DNA of 64,000 nt. It comes from Planctomycetaceae bacterium. GTDB taxonomy: Bacteria; Planctomycetota; Planctomycetia; Planctomycetales; Planctomycetaceae. The stretch spans positions 24,893 to 88,892 of the forward strand of contig JAKFUF010000004.1 of NCBI GenBank assembly GCA_021732845.1, given 5' to 3'. Made by a program: the position numbers and the translations under genes. Below, one piece after another: positions 8,501 to 16,254 of the stretch (positions are counted from its first letter, which is position 1; every line of letters begins with the position of its first letter). Under the pieces are notes generated by a model. That model searched no databases. It was not told the origin of the DNA and worked only from the letters and a program-made list of their open reading frames with translations.

Positions 8501-11229
8501 CGCGATGTGCCAAACTCCGACGTGGCGGCCACCGATTGTTTAGCGGCGTAGTCCGCGTCCAGGCTCCAGACGGCATCCTTCTTCAGGTGGGCAACGGGAA
8601 CCGATGATGGATCGACTTTGAATAGATCGGCGGCGAAGGCTTGAACGTCCCGCTCCGGTATCCACGGTGCGCCGAGATTGGCGTCGATGTCGCCGGGCAG
8701 TACGTCCTCGGGCTGCACGCTCTTCAGTGCCGTGACGTTGCGGGCATATTGCGGGCCTGCACGCTCTACAGCGGCGAGTTTTTCACGGACGTTGCCGGAC
8801 AGATACGCATCGGCGGTCTGCCATGTTCTCGATACCGGGTCGGGGTAAATCAGGTCTGCAAGCTCTGCGACAATCTCTGCTTTCGTCTTGCCGTAGAGCG
8901 TTCCAATGAATGGCAGGTCAACCGTGCCCCGTTGATTCAAGGAAACCAGCAGCCCTTCCTCGGCGCTGCGGACATGCGTGATGGGCGGCGTCTTGCCGAC
9001 CACGTCCTTCGTCATGATCGCGGCCTTGGTCGCCTTGTTCGATACCTCGTCGTAATCCTCCAGCGACATGACCAGCATGGCGTCCGGGTCTTCCTTGAAT
9101 TTCACGAGATTGGGCATTCGCCGGATCATGCTGCCGTCGGATGTTTCCCCGAACGTCGTCTTGTTGATCGGGCCATACGTTGCCACGAACCGGTCGTAGG
9201 CGTGGCCCAGCTCCCGGCGCGCCTCATCGCGGTTGTTATCGGGCCAGCCTTCGTTCTGTGATTGCAGGACGCGGCGGGCATGGTCACGCAAGCCCACGAG
9301 GGCGGAAAGACGTTTGCCGATCAGCGTGCCATCTGACTTCAGCGTCTTGCCGCCATAGACGACGGGGACACCCTGACCGCCCTGGGATTGATGAACGACG
9401 CGATCAGTGCCAACGAAGAAGCTGCCTTCGCTGATATGTCGTTCGGGCGGTGGCGGTGTAAAGGCGGGGGCGGGTGCATCCAGATTTGTTGATACCTGTC
9501 CGGCAGCGAACTCGGGTAGGCGGTGTATTGCTTCCTTCAGTTTCCCGGAAAGATCCCCATTGCCTTTGACGCTGTAACCTTCGCCTCCATAGAGCGTGTC
9601 TTTGCGGGTGAAAGTACCCAGCACCATTTCCGGATGATTCAGGAAGTAGCGATTGATGGGAATGTCCATGCCTTCAATGGCAAGCGGTGCAACGCCCAGC
9701 CAATCAGGATCAACGTGCTTCTCGGTTTCGCCCGGTGCCCGCTTGCGCAGAAACACGATGTCCGTGACCACGGCCGTGCCTTCCCGCTTGAAGGCATCGG
9801 AGGGGAGGCGGATCGCACCAACAAAGTCCGCCACACCTGCAAGGTGTTCGCGGATGGCGGCGTTCTGCTTGTCGAGCGTGAAGTGCGTCGTGACCAGTGC
9901 CATCACTCCGCCGGGCTTCAGGGCGTCGATGGATTTGGCGAAGAAGTAATCGTGCAGGGAGAGCTTCTGCCCCCGGTAATCGAGCTTCACGTCGGCGAAC
10001 GGCACATTGCCGACCACGGCGTCAATGCGGTCCTCGGGTAGCTTCGTATCGCGGAAGTTCTCGATGCGGATGTCCTGGCCGGGGTGGAGTGCTTTCGCAA
10101 TCCGCCCCGATATGGAATCCATTTCAATGCCGATGAAACGTGCCCCCGACTGGCCGTGGCTCATGAAGTTGCCGGTGCCGCATCCTGGCTCCAGGATCGT
10201 GGCGCCCTCGGGTACGCCAAGCCGGGCGATGGCCTCGTGAATTGATGCGATGACTGCCCGTGATGTGTAGAAGGCATTGAAGGTGGTGCGTTTGGCACTG
10301 TCGTACTCCGCTGGCGGAAGCAGCGTCTTCAGTTCCTCACCGACGGCCTGCCATCCGGCGTCCTTGTATGTGCCGGTGACCGGGTTGGGAAAGATCGAGA
10401 GGGCGACTGGCCCGAAACCTGAGAAGCGGGCAAGGATGTGTTTTTCGTCCGGCGTTGCCGGTCGGTGTTCCTGCTCGATGGCCTTCAGCGTGCGGATGGC
10501 GGCGATGATGTCGCGGGCCTTGGTCTTTTCGCCGCTGGCCATGCCGCCGTTTGGATGCGTCGCTTCATGCCCGCCGGGGGTATCGCGTTCTGCTAAGGTT
10601 GGCTCTGGCTGCGGTCGTATGCCGGTTGTGGACTCTTCTGGATGGGAGTCAGCAAGGCTGGACTGGCTTCGGATAGGCAGAGTCGCCTCATGCCTGGCAG
10701 GGGTATCGTGCTCTGTTGAAGTTGGCGCTGGCGGGGGTTGCGTGTCGCTTGTGGACGGTTCGGCGGCGAAGTCGAAAAGGCTGTGCTGTTTCCGGGACGC
10801 CTTTACCTTTTCGGTGTGTGACCTACCAGATACGCCATCGCCCCGTCGAGCGTAGGCAGTTCCGTTTCGGCCTGATGAGACACGGTGGGCAAACGATCCT
10901 CCAGTTCCCCGAGAGCCATTTCCATTGCTTCCGAAGAGATCTGGCTGGGATGGCTTTCGGGCTGGGACTTCGCGAGCGTCTCCTTCCAGGTCTCGTGGCT
11001 GGCCTTCAGTTCCCTGGCGCAGCTCTCCACGGTCGGCAGGAGACGGCGTGTCAGCCGAAGTTGTTCGTGCAACTCCGTCCGTTCCTTCAGAAGTTCGAGG
11101 ACTATGGTTTTGTACTGCATGGTTGTCTCCTTTATATGGTGAGTTTACTGGATTGGTCGGTTCAAGTGAATCGTCGGCATCGAGTGGGAACAGTGTGGGT
11201 TGGCCCTCTGAGGGCGGTTTCTTCGGCAT
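5515..11229 (-). CDS. DarB-like DNA methylase-helicase fusion (antirestriction type)
   Basis: A very large protein (up to 1,904 residues) of the type found on phages and plasmids, like P1 DarB. Order: low-complexity region (1 to about 240); N6-adenine methylase-like domain with ILEPGCGTGNF (about 344) and a degenerate catalytic motif GNVPF (about 407) in place of NPPY; long linker; SF2 helicase with VGAGKT Walker A (about 1028), IDEAH (about 1189), GTPISN, and QRDGRILRQG motif VI (about 1524); C-terminal coiled region. P1 DarB enters with the DNA and protects it from type I restriction, so the same is inferred here. The 11229 start has GGAGG 13 bases upstream, but a second convincing gene lies in another frame over the first 140 codons. 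The true start may be the in-frame ATG of MASGEKTKARD near residue 230. Confidence 0.8.
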   Translation of the reverse strand: MPKKPPSEGQPTLFPLDADDSLEPTNPVNSPYKGDNHAVQNHSPRTSEGTDGVARTTSADTPSPADRGELRQGTEGQPRDLEGDAREVPARKPSQPDLFGSNGNGSRGTGGSFAHRVSSGRNGTAYARRGDGVSGRSHTEKVKASRKQHSLFDFAAEPSTSDTQPPPAPTSTEHDTPARHEATLPIRSQSSLADSHPEESTTGIRPQPEPTLAERDTPGGHEATHPNGGMASGEKTKARDIIAAIRTLKAIEQEHRPATPDEKHILARFSGFGPVALSIFPNPVTGTYKDAGWQAVGEELKTLLPPAEYDSAKRTTFNAFYTSRAVIASIHEAIARLGVPEGATILEPGCGTGNFMSHGQSGARFIGIEMDSISGRIAKALHPGQDIRIENFRDTKLPEDRIDAVVGNVPFADVKLDYRGQKLSLHDYFFAKSIDALKPGGVMALVTTHFTLDKQNAAIREHLAGVADFVGAIRLPSDAFKREGTAVVTDIVFLRKRAPGETEKHVDPDWLGVAPLAIEGMDIPINRYFLNHPEMVLGTFTRKDTLYGGEGYSVKGNGDLSGKLKEAIHRLPEFAAGQVSTNLDAPAPAFTPPPPERHISEGSFFVGTDRVVHQSQGGQGVPVVYGGKTLKSDGTLIGKRLSALVGLRDHARRVLQSQNEGWPDNNRDEARRELGHAYDRFVATYGPINKTTFGETSDGSMIRRMPNLVKFKEDPDAMLVMSLEDYDEVSNKATKAAIMTKDVVGKTPPITHVRSAEEGLLVSLNQRGTVDLPFIGTLYGKTKAEIVAELADLIYPDPVSRTWQTADAYLSGNVREKLAAVERAGPQYARNVTALKSVQPEDVLPGDIDANLGAPWIPERDVQAFAADLFKVDPSSVPVAHLKKDAVWSLDADYAAKQSVAATSEFGTSRANGTWLLELALNMKSPTIYDTIQNGDREERVVNQEDTMAAREKQKLIKERFRSWVFKEPDRTERLVRLYNDTYNNLRPRLFDGSHLDFPGMNQALTLRPHQNDAVWRGMSSGNTLLAHVVGAGKTFTMAATGMKMKQAGLIKKPMYVVPNHLLEQFSREFMQLYPNAKLLVAAKEDLTRDRRKFLTAKMASGEWDGIIVTHSSFERIGMSRDYQEKFLLEQIAEYDALLIEHAGAKGANRNLIKTIEKQKAARCERLKDLLAEDKKDDGLVFDELGVDHVFIDEAHYFKNLETPTKMERVAGIQTGGSERAFDVYMKARYLDEQHAGHGVTFATGTPISNTMVEMYTMQRFLDPEGLRSRGLEHFDAWAATFGEVIDTMEISPDGAGLRPRSRFARFTNLPELQQMFRAFSDVQTAEMLNLPRPRLQGGKPTVVACPMSEEQQALQQELVERYERLRSQKVDPREDNALSITTDGRKLATDARMLSATAPDFPESKVNRLVDNVVANWNQSTATRGTQMIFADMGVNPTAWGYSPYEEIVTKLIANGIPREQIAAIGDAESDAKKQALFEKVRNGSVRVLIGSTQKMGTGTNVQKRLVALHHLDAPWKPAEVEQRDGRILRQGNENAAVSIYRYVTEGSFDAYMWQALETKARFIGQVITGDNALRRAEDIGGQELSYAEVKAIASGNPAVLTLAEADAELQRLTLLKKNHLDEQYVARRSVRDLPGTIASQKERLSKLSADDATAKAHATDPIAIGGRDIARDAITEVLGAKFDAMPMHIQERTRVPLGTYRGLRFGMVVHPQFPPDVYLEGSTTRSTMLSREHQGPRAVLNALDRLATGYGSDCDRVRQDLAIAEAQVRDYQARLGKPFVHDAYLAELTSLRDQLKAGLSSSAHQSDKKEGPSVSELAEKIKALKAAHSIEATPQRVRQKHSSAEEPVTARIRRRTESIAASGSANEADAIPVADINPQPPMTFRERIVAERLQKPDGQSPT
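10803..11120 (-). CDS. small conserved planctomycete protein (MQYKT family), unknown function
   Basis: A 105-residue acidic, mostly helical protein beginning MQYKTIVLELL and ending AMAYLVGHTPKR. It has a canonical ribosome site (AGGAG, 7 bases before ATG). I recall closely similar proteins as separate genes in Gemmata-type genomes. It lies entirely inside the long frame assigned to the DarB-like gene, but in a different frame on the same strand. Therefore either the DarB-like protein really starts after 10803, or the two genes overlap completely. The first seems more likely because the overlapped N-terminus of the long frame is low-complexity. No catalytic motif is visible. Confidence 0.65.
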   Translation of the reverse strand: MQYKTIVLELLKERTELHEQLRLTRRLLPTVESCARELKASHETWKETLAKSQPESHPSQISSEAMEMALGELEDRLPTVSHQAETELPTLDGAMAYLVGHTPKR

Positions 11230-11330
11230 ACGTCAGGGGAAAACCTCCGCCCGCTGATCGCCGCCATTGGCGTGCCGTGCATCCCGATGCGATTGCTGTT
11301 TGCGTTCCTGACGGCGTTGGTGCGGCATGG

Positions 11331-11537
11331 TCACCTCGACCGGCCGTGGCCCCGGCTGTCGGTGGGGCCGAATGCGTCTCGTAGAACCTGCTGGGCGGCG
11401 ACGCCCGCCATCACGATCATGCAGCCGAGGGCGACATACTGCATGACCATTGCCATGCGCTCATTGCCGCAATTCTTGGACATCATCTGGGCCTGCGGGC
11501 CGAGCTCGTGTAGGAAATGGGTTGGGGGAAGGGACAT
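11331..11537 (-). CDS. small membrane protein, unknown function
   Basis: A 68-residue protein with one hydrophobic helix (VALGCMIVMAGVAAQQVL, about residues 35-52), a short polar N-terminus and a basic tail. It lies 100 bp upstream of the DarB-like gene on the same strand and 18 bp after the gene before it, which suggests one operon. An AAGGG ribosome-site-like sequence precedes the ATG. No family is recognised. Confidence 0.5.
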   Translation of the reverse strand: MSLPPTHFLHELGPQAQMMSKNCGNERMAMVMQYVALGCMIVMAGVAAQQVLRDAFGPTDSRGHGRSR

Positions 11538-11555
11538 AGCAAACCCTTTCGATCA

Positions 11556-11990
11556 TCAAAACGGAATCTCGGGGCTTGCTTCGATTCCCTTCTCGTGGCG
11601 GACCATCTGACGGACTTCCTGGTAGAGCCGTTCGGCTTCAATACGCGTGGTCATGGCTGAATCGTGCCTGACCGGGTGCGTCCAGATCATGTCGGTCGGG
11701 TTCCAGCGGTAGCCGGCGTCCTTCAACTTTTCAATGACTGCCGGGCTTGGCTTCTCGTCGAACTTGATCGCCATCTGGCGGTCCTGCTTACTCTCGAAGA
11801 GCCTGACACCAGCGAGATAGTCCGTGGCGATGCCGAACGGATCGGGGGCGGTGACACGCTTCTTTTGCCCTACCCTGTCGGCGAAGCTCTGGCTGCCCTC
11901 CTGGATTTCGGCTGGCGGCGGCTCGGCAACGGCGGTAGAGGTTTCTTCCTTGGGAGATTGTTGATCGGGTGTGCGTTTGCGTGTAGACAT
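11556..11990 (-). CDS. conserved mobile-element protein, unknown function
   Basis: A 144-residue soluble protein. The N-terminal 45 residues are low-complexity (Pro/Glu/Ser). The rest contains FADRVGQKKR and an IKFDEKPSPAVIEKLKDAGY segment ending in RWNPTDMIWTHPV, a pattern of the small beta-alpha accessory domain seen in large plasmid and ICE proteins. It starts at ATG with AGGAGG 8 bases upstream and is first in the run leading to the small membrane protein and the DarB-like gene. No catalytic residues are evident; a DNA-binding or antirestriction-accessory role would be a guess. Confidence 0.6.
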   Translation of the reverse strand: MSTRKRTPDQQSPKEETSTAVAEPPPAEIQEGSQSFADRVGQKKRVTAPDPFGIATDYLAGVRLFESKQDRQMAIKFDEKPSPAVIEKLKDAGYRWNPTDMIWTHPVRHDSAMTTRIEAERLYQEVRQMVRHEKGIEASPEIPF

Positions 11991-12289
11991 GTGGTGATCC
12001 TCCTTGTTGTAATGCAGGGCTATCCTTAACCCTCATTAACGATATTAGCACAGGTGCAAACGCTCGCGCAATAGGCTGAGTGCGAGTTTGCGAGGTGTGA
12101 GCATCACGTAAGGCGCAGAAAATAAGGCATCACCGCGTTTCATATCTCTGTAAACCGCAGAAACACAGGCATCATGGAGGATTGGCTTTAGCGGTTTTCG
12201 CCCACCATCGACACCGGCAGCAAGGCAGTTTCTGCCTGGGTAGCTACTCCGGTCTACTCCGGTGGATGGTGGCGACAAGCGAGTCAACA

Positions 12290-12710
12290 GGTGAAAGGTG
12301 AGGGACTATCCGGCGCGCATCCGACGCCAGCGGGATAGCTCACCGAAAACCGAGCTTGGCGGGGCGTCTGGCGGCTGGAACCGTTCCAGCCGACCTATGC
12401 AGAGCATAGGGAAGACGCCTGTACAAAAATGATTTGTCAAGCTCCATCAGTTTCTGATGGGTGCAGTCCCCACCAGGTGCCCAGGATGGCGGGCCAGAAT
12501 GGCCTGCTTCCGGTCATGGAACCAGGTCCGTCCAACGAGACGGCCCCGCCTGGCTCTGGCGGGGAAAGAGGTGATTTGAGACAAATTCGATTAAGGGAGT
12601 TGGGGATGCGGAAGCAAGCCCGGCCGCTGGCCAGAGCGGAGTGACGCGGGTGATGCCGGTCTTGTGATTTTTGAACTCTCCCCTTGCGGGAAACGCGAAT
12701 AGCGTTTTTT
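12290..12710 (+). ncRNA. candidate structured RNA, class unknown
   Basis: This gene-free stretch is packed with consecutive strong hairpins. A nested stem pairs 12297-12302/12339-12344, 12306-12311/12333-12338 and 12312-12315/12325-12328. A three-way junction pairs 12363-12369/12413-12419 around two perfect hairpins (12372-12380/12384-12392 and 12394-12400/12404-12410). Further hairpins are 12444-12450/12454-12460, 12489-12496/12500-12507, 12528-12532/12539-12543 and 12544-12550/12558-12564. The last, 12691-12696/12702-12707, is followed by T residues like a plus-strand terminator. The density and the T-run suggest an RNA read on the plus strand. I considered group II intron (no domain V seen) and IscB-type omega/HEARO RNA (no IscB seen); neither is established. 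Confidence 0.5.
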
Positions 12711-12855
12711 GGGCGGAAGGGGGACGAAAGAAGCGGAGGGGCACAATGTCTGCACAAGCGAGGCTCTGGGAGCGCGGAAGATCGGGGAGGAGGCCGCGAA
12801 GGGAGCCTGGCCTGATCCTTGACGGCCGGGGGATTCACCCCCGATTTGCGATGAC
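12665..12855 (+). repeat. repeated RNA-like module, copy 1
   Basis: A segment whose core (about 12743-12780, ACAATGTCTGCACAAGCG onward) recurs almost identically at 14979-15017. A second shared block is ATCCTTGACG at 12815-12824, followed by GGGGGATTCAC at 12828-12838; here it forms a 5-bp hairpin, GGGGG/CCCCC. The stretch between the blocks is not conserved. A hairpin of different sequence precedes the core in both copies. Conserved core plus variable stems is what a structured RNA family looks like. The module ends about 90 bp from the 3' end of a TIGR02996-LRR gene. Confidence 0.5.
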
Positions 12856-12943
12856 TAAGCCATGAACGGCCCTGAGGTATGCTGCTTCTTCGTCTAACAT
12901 CTCCGAAACTCGCATGGATTGATTAACAGCGGGTAAACGCCAA

Positions 12944-13924
12944 CTACGGTCGCGGCGGTGTGTCCCGCCCGGTATTCGTTTCAGGCAGACGGCGGGCTTG
13001 GTCGGCGAGAGCGGGGAAGAGAGCGGTTTCAAGGCCTCTGATTTTGGCCTGTTTGGACAGGTTGGGCATGGTGAGGATGCGCTGGGCGGTGTCGGAAGAG
13101 ATGCTAGTGCCCCAGAGGTTGAGATCACCGCCGACATGCAGGTCGGGCGGCAGGGTGGTGATGCGGGTGTGGCTGAGGTTGAGGTTTCCGCCGACATGCA
13201 GGTCGGGCGGCAGGGTGAGGATGCGCTGGGCGGTGTCGGAAGAGATGCTAGTGCCCCAGAGGTTGAGATCACCGCCGACATGCAGGTCGGGCGGCAGGGT
13301 GGTGATGTGGGTGTGGCTGAGGTTGAGGTTTCCGCCGACATGCAGGTCGGGCGGCAGGGTGGTGATGCGGGTGTGGCTGAGGTTGAGGTTTCCGCCGACA
13401 TGGAGGCCAGTCGGCAAGGTGAGGATGCGCTGGGCGGTGTCGAAGTAGAGGCTACCGCCGACATGCAGGCCGGTCGGCAGGGCGGTGATGGGGGTGTGCC
13501 AGAGGTCGAGATCACCTCCGACATGCAGGCCGGTCGGCAGGGCGGTGATGCGGGTGTCGGTGAGGGCGAGGTTTTCGACCATGCCGCGGCAGAAGCTGAT
13601 GCGCTGGGGTTCGTCGGCGACGATCCTGGCGATCTCGGGCGTGAGTTCGCGGATGCCGGGCCGCTCGCCCGCTTTGCAGGGGGCTAACATCTTTTCGATG
13701 AGTTCCTGTTCCCTGTTTCTCAGTGCCTCAAGGTGTGCAGCATCGGGCGGCTGGAGGGTGTTCCAGTCCAGTCCTCGTTCCAGGTTGCACTGGAGGCGGA
13801 TCAATTCGGCGCGGTTCGGGTCGCCATTGTCTTCGAGCCAGTCGGCGTAAATAAGCCGGTCGGCATCGTCAGCCGGCTTGCTGGCAATGGCATCGAGGAA
13901 TCCTGCTTCTTCTGATTCTGACAT
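12944..13924 (-). CDS. TIGR02996 domain protein with LRR repeats, copy A
   Basis: A 326-residue protein. The N-terminus is the TIGR02996 repeat-companion domain: MSESEEAGFLDAIASKP, then RLIYADWLEDNGDPNRAEL. Residues about 120-300 are repeats of about 20 residues, roughly LPTGLHVGGDLDLWHTPITA, a bacterial leucine-rich repeat forming a solenoid. A variant repeat with GTSISSDTAQRILT occurs twice, so internal units have been copied. The domain pair is typical of planctomycetes, where the function is unknown; LRR solenoids usually bind proteins. No signal peptide or membrane segment is present. It is the neighbour and duplicate of the 13969-14802 gene. Confidence 0.8.
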   Translation of the reverse strand: MSESEEAGFLDAIASKPADDADRLIYADWLEDNGDPNRAELIRLQCNLERGLDWNTLQPPDAAHLEALRNREQELIEKMLAPCKAGERPGIRELTPEIARIVADEPQRISFCRGMVENLALTDTRITALPTGLHVGGDLDLWHTPITALPTGLHVGGSLYFDTAQRILTLPTGLHVGGNLNLSHTRITTLPPDLHVGGNLNLSHTHITTLPPDLHVGGDLNLWGTSISSDTAQRILTLPPDLHVGGNLNLSHTRITTLPPDLHVGGDLNLWGTSISSDTAQRILTMPNLSKQAKIRGLETALFPALADQARRLPETNTGRDTPPRP

Positions 13925-13968
13925 GTCCAGAGTTTCGCATGGAATGGTTAACGGCGGGTAAACGCCAA

Positions 13969-14802
13969 CTACGGTCGCGGCGGTGTGTCCCGCCCGGTAT
14001 TCGTTTCAGGCAGACGGCGGGCTTGGTCGGCGAGAGCGGGGAAGAGAGCGGTTTCAAGGCCTCTGATTTTGGCCTGTTTGGACAGGTTGGGCATGGTGAG
14101 GATGCGCTGGGCGGTGTCGGAAGAGATGCTAGTGCCCCAGAGGTCGAGATCACCGCCGACATGCAGGTCGGGCGGCAGGGTGGTGATGCGGGTGTGGTCG
14201 AGGTCGAGATCACCTCCGACATGCAGGTCGGGCGGCAGGGTGGTGATGCGGGTGTGGCTGAGGCTGAGGTTTCCGCCGACATGCAGGCCAGTCGGCAGGG
14301 CGCTGATAGGGGTGTTGTCGAGGTAGAGGCTACCGCCGACATGCAGGCCGGTCGGCAGGGCGGTGATGGGGGTGTGCCAGAGGTCGAGATCACCTCCGAC
14401 ATTCAGGCCAGTCGGCAGGGCGGTGATGCGGGTGTCGGTGAGGGCGAGGTTTTCGACCATGCCGCGGCAGAAGCTGATGCGCTGGGGTTCGTCGGCGACG
14501 ATCCTGGCGATCTCGGGCGTGAGTTCGCGGATGCCGGGCCGCTCGCCCGCTTTGCAGGGGGCTAACATCTTTTCGATGAGTTCCTGTTCCCTGTTTCTCA
14601 GTGCCTCAAGGCGTGCAGCATCGGGCGGCTGGAGGGTGTTCCAGTCCAGTCCTCGTTCCAGGTTGCACTGGAGGTGGATCAATTCGGCGCGGTTCGGGTC
14701 GCCATTGTCTTCGAGCCAGTCGGCGTAAATAAGCCGGTCGGCATCGTCAGCCGGCTTGCGGGCAATGGCATCGAGGAATCCTGCTTCTTCTGATTCTGAC
14801 AT
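13969..14802 (-). CDS. TIGR02996 domain protein with LRR repeats, copy B
   Basis: A 277-residue duplicate of the preceding gene. The TIGR02996 domain (MSESEEAGFLDAIARKP) differs by only a few residues, and the C-terminus (MPNLSKQAKIRGLETALFPA) is the same. It has fewer LRR units and lacks the internal SSDTAQRIL insertions except the last. Both copies begin with the same upstream sequence and no strong Shine-Dalgarno, as is common in planctomycetes. Divergence is concentrated in the repeats, as expected when repeat number changes by recombination. Confidence 0.8.
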   Translation of the reverse strand: MSESEEAGFLDAIARKPADDADRLIYADWLEDNGDPNRAELIHLQCNLERGLDWNTLQPPDAARLEALRNREQELIEKMLAPCKAGERPGIRELTPEIARIVADEPQRISFCRGMVENLALTDTRITALPTGLNVGGDLDLWHTPITALPTGLHVGGSLYLDNTPISALPTGLHVGGNLSLSHTRITTLPPDLHVGGDLDLDHTRITTLPPDLHVGGDLDLWGTSISSDTAQRILTMPNLSKQAKIRGLETALFPALADQARRLPETNTGRDTPPRP

Positions 14803-14867
14803 GTCCAGAGTTTCGCATGGAATGGTTAACGGCGGGTAAACGCCAATTACGGTCGCGGCAGATCATG

Positions 14868-15095
14868 GCTTCTGTTTCCGATTAGTGTTGCAATGCCCGG
14901 TTTGATCGCACGCGATCAACCGAAACAGAGGGAAAGCTGAGAGGGAGAGTGCAGTCAAAGACGGCCATTGTGGGGGTACAATGTCTGCACAAGCGAGGCT
15001 CTGGGAGCGCGGAAGCTAGGGTGGTGCCGCGCCGAACGCCGGAGGGCATCCTTGACGCCATGGGGGATTCACACCCTGTCGATTGCCGTGGTGAA
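14868..15095 (+). repeat. repeated RNA-like module, copy 2
   Basis: The conserved core recurs here (about 14979-15017) with the distal ATCCTTGACGCC block and GGGGGATTCACACCC (about 15050-15078). It is preceded by a long imperfect hairpin, GGTTTGATCGC with GCGATCAACC inside CTGTTTC/GAAACAG arms (about 14871-14928). Its stem sequences differ from those before copy 1. The two copies flank the duplicated LRR genes in direct orientation. No ORF of known type lies inside. Confidence 0.5.
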
Positions 15096-15168
15096 GTGAT
15101 CCGACGTTTTCAAGCGTATCCGCGACGCACGTCATCCGCCAATCTTTGGCGTGTCATCGCGCTGGCAA

Positions 15169-15786
15169 TTAGCTGGCGACGTGGTCGGCATGGCCTTGTT
15201 GGTCTGAGGTGGCTTCCATCAAAATTGTCACGAGTGTGATATGGCGGTTCAAAATTGCCATATCGAGCGGCGTCTGCCGCCGGATGTCGCTGGCATTTAG
15301 CTCTGCGCCTTTCTCGATCAGCACCCTCGCGAGGTCGGTATGACCCCTGCTGGCAGCCAGATGCAGCGGTGTCCCGCCCCGGTCGTCGCGGGCATTGGGG
15401 TCAGCGCCTTTTTCGATCAACAGCAGGGCGAGGCCGGTATACCCCTCGCTGGCAGCCAAATGCAGCGGAGTTTGCCGCCGGTCGTCGCGGGCATTGGAGT
15501 CAGCGCCATTCTCGATCAGCATTCGGGCGAGGTCGGTGTGGCCGCCCAAGGCAGCCAAATGCAGCGGTGCCCGTTTCTGGTAGTCCTGGGCGCTTGCCGC
15601 GATTTTCACGATCAGCATCCGGGCGAGTTCGGTGTGGCCCTGCTGGGCGGCCAAGTGAAGAGGCGTCCGCTGCCATTCGTCCCTGGCAGTTGGGTCAGCG
15701 CCAGAATTCAGGGCTGCTTCTGCGTCGTAAACCTGGCCGCTTTCTGCGGCCTTAAAGAGTTTTCGGTCGGCTACTTTCGGTGTCAT
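15169..15786 (-). CDS. ankyrin-repeat protein
   Basis: A 205-residue protein made of about five ankyrin repeats with the consensus TPLHLAASRGHTDLARVLIE followed by KGAELNA. It has no signal peptide or membrane segment. The start chosen is the ATG of MTPKVADRKLF, which has GGAGG 5 bases upstream; the frame extends 13 codons further up without a ribosome site. Ankyrin repeats are protein-binding scaffolds. Its place beside LRR proteins on mobile DNA makes it cargo of the same flavour, but no partner or role can be read. Confidence 0.8.
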   Translation of the reverse strand: MTPKVADRKLFKAAESGQVYDAEAALNSGADPTARDEWQRTPLHLAAQQGHTELARMLIVKIAASAQDYQKRAPLHLAALGGHTDLARMLIENGADSNARDDRRQTPLHLAASEGYTGLALLLIEKGADPNARDDRGGTPLHLAASRGHTDLARVLIEKGAELNASDIRRQTPLDMAILNRHITLVTILMEATSDQQGHADHVAS

Positions 15787-16035
15787 TACATCCTCCGGAG
15801 TGAGAATCAGCCCTTTTCGAGGCAAAACTTGAATTGATGATTACCGCAGACGATGCGTAAGCGCAACTATGGAAATGCGAGAGCGATCTGGCAAAAATAT
15901 GATGGCGGACGTGAAAGGAACCAGCGCTTGGGCCAACACCTACTCGGTTGATGCTGACGTGATCCGGAAATTGGTTGCCATTTCCATCATTTGCGGATAT
16001 TCGTGGTGCCGCTGATAACCACACTTTCAATGCTC

Positions 16036-16173
16036 ATGAAACCAGACAGCGACTATGCTAGGAACCGACGGGTCGAACGGTTAATAAACGTCGCCCTGAG
16101 CCTCATCATCGTGATCTTCAGCATGGCAACAGCTACGCTCATTTTCATGGGCACTTTAGCCTGGCGACATTGA
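16036..16173 (+). CDS. possible small membrane protein
   Basis: A 45-residue frame starting MKPDSDYARNRRVERL, followed by one hydrophobic helix (VALSLIIVIFSMATATLIFM). It is in an otherwise empty 470-bp stretch between the ankyrin gene and the next minus-strand gene. There is no clear ribosome site, so it could be chance. Confidence 0.3.
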   Translation: MKPDSDYARNRRVERLINVALSLIIVIFSMATATLIFMGTLAWRH

Positions 16174-16254
16174 TCTATCCTCTCAAAGGGCGGAAATGAC
16201 CTTCCATCGCATGTTGCGACGTCATCCATGAATCTCTGACCGGGCGACCTCTCG

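Larger units (their letters stand above)
12896..14862. repeat. tandem duplication of a TIGR02996-LRR gene with its spacer
   Basis: The unit (gene plus about 45-bp spacer) occurs twice. The spacer with TTAACGGCGGGTAAACGCC appears at about 12915-12960, 13940-13985 and 14820-14862, that is before, between and after the two genes. Gene ends are near-identical; the genes differ in the number and sequence of internal 60-bp LRR units. This is a recent unequal duplication. Confidence 0.85.

Noticed and set aside
7897..8607. Plus-strand ORFs opposite the DarB-like gene
   Set aside because: They have no ribosome sites or motifs; the minus-strand frame with helicase motifs explains the region.
12290..12710. 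Group II intron
   Set aside because: No domain V, branch-point or reverse-transcriptase sequence could be found, so I keep it as an unclassified RNA candidate.
13080..13560. Regular 60-bp repeats suggesting CRISPR
   Set aside because: They are in-frame LRR units of a protein, with no constant repeat plus unique spacer pattern. No CRISPR array or cas gene was seen.
12998..13687. Long plus-strand ORF opposite the LRR gene
   Set aside because: It is a shadow of repeated GC-rich LRR codons; the same artefact appears at 13939-14565, 35872-37242 and 36606-38219.
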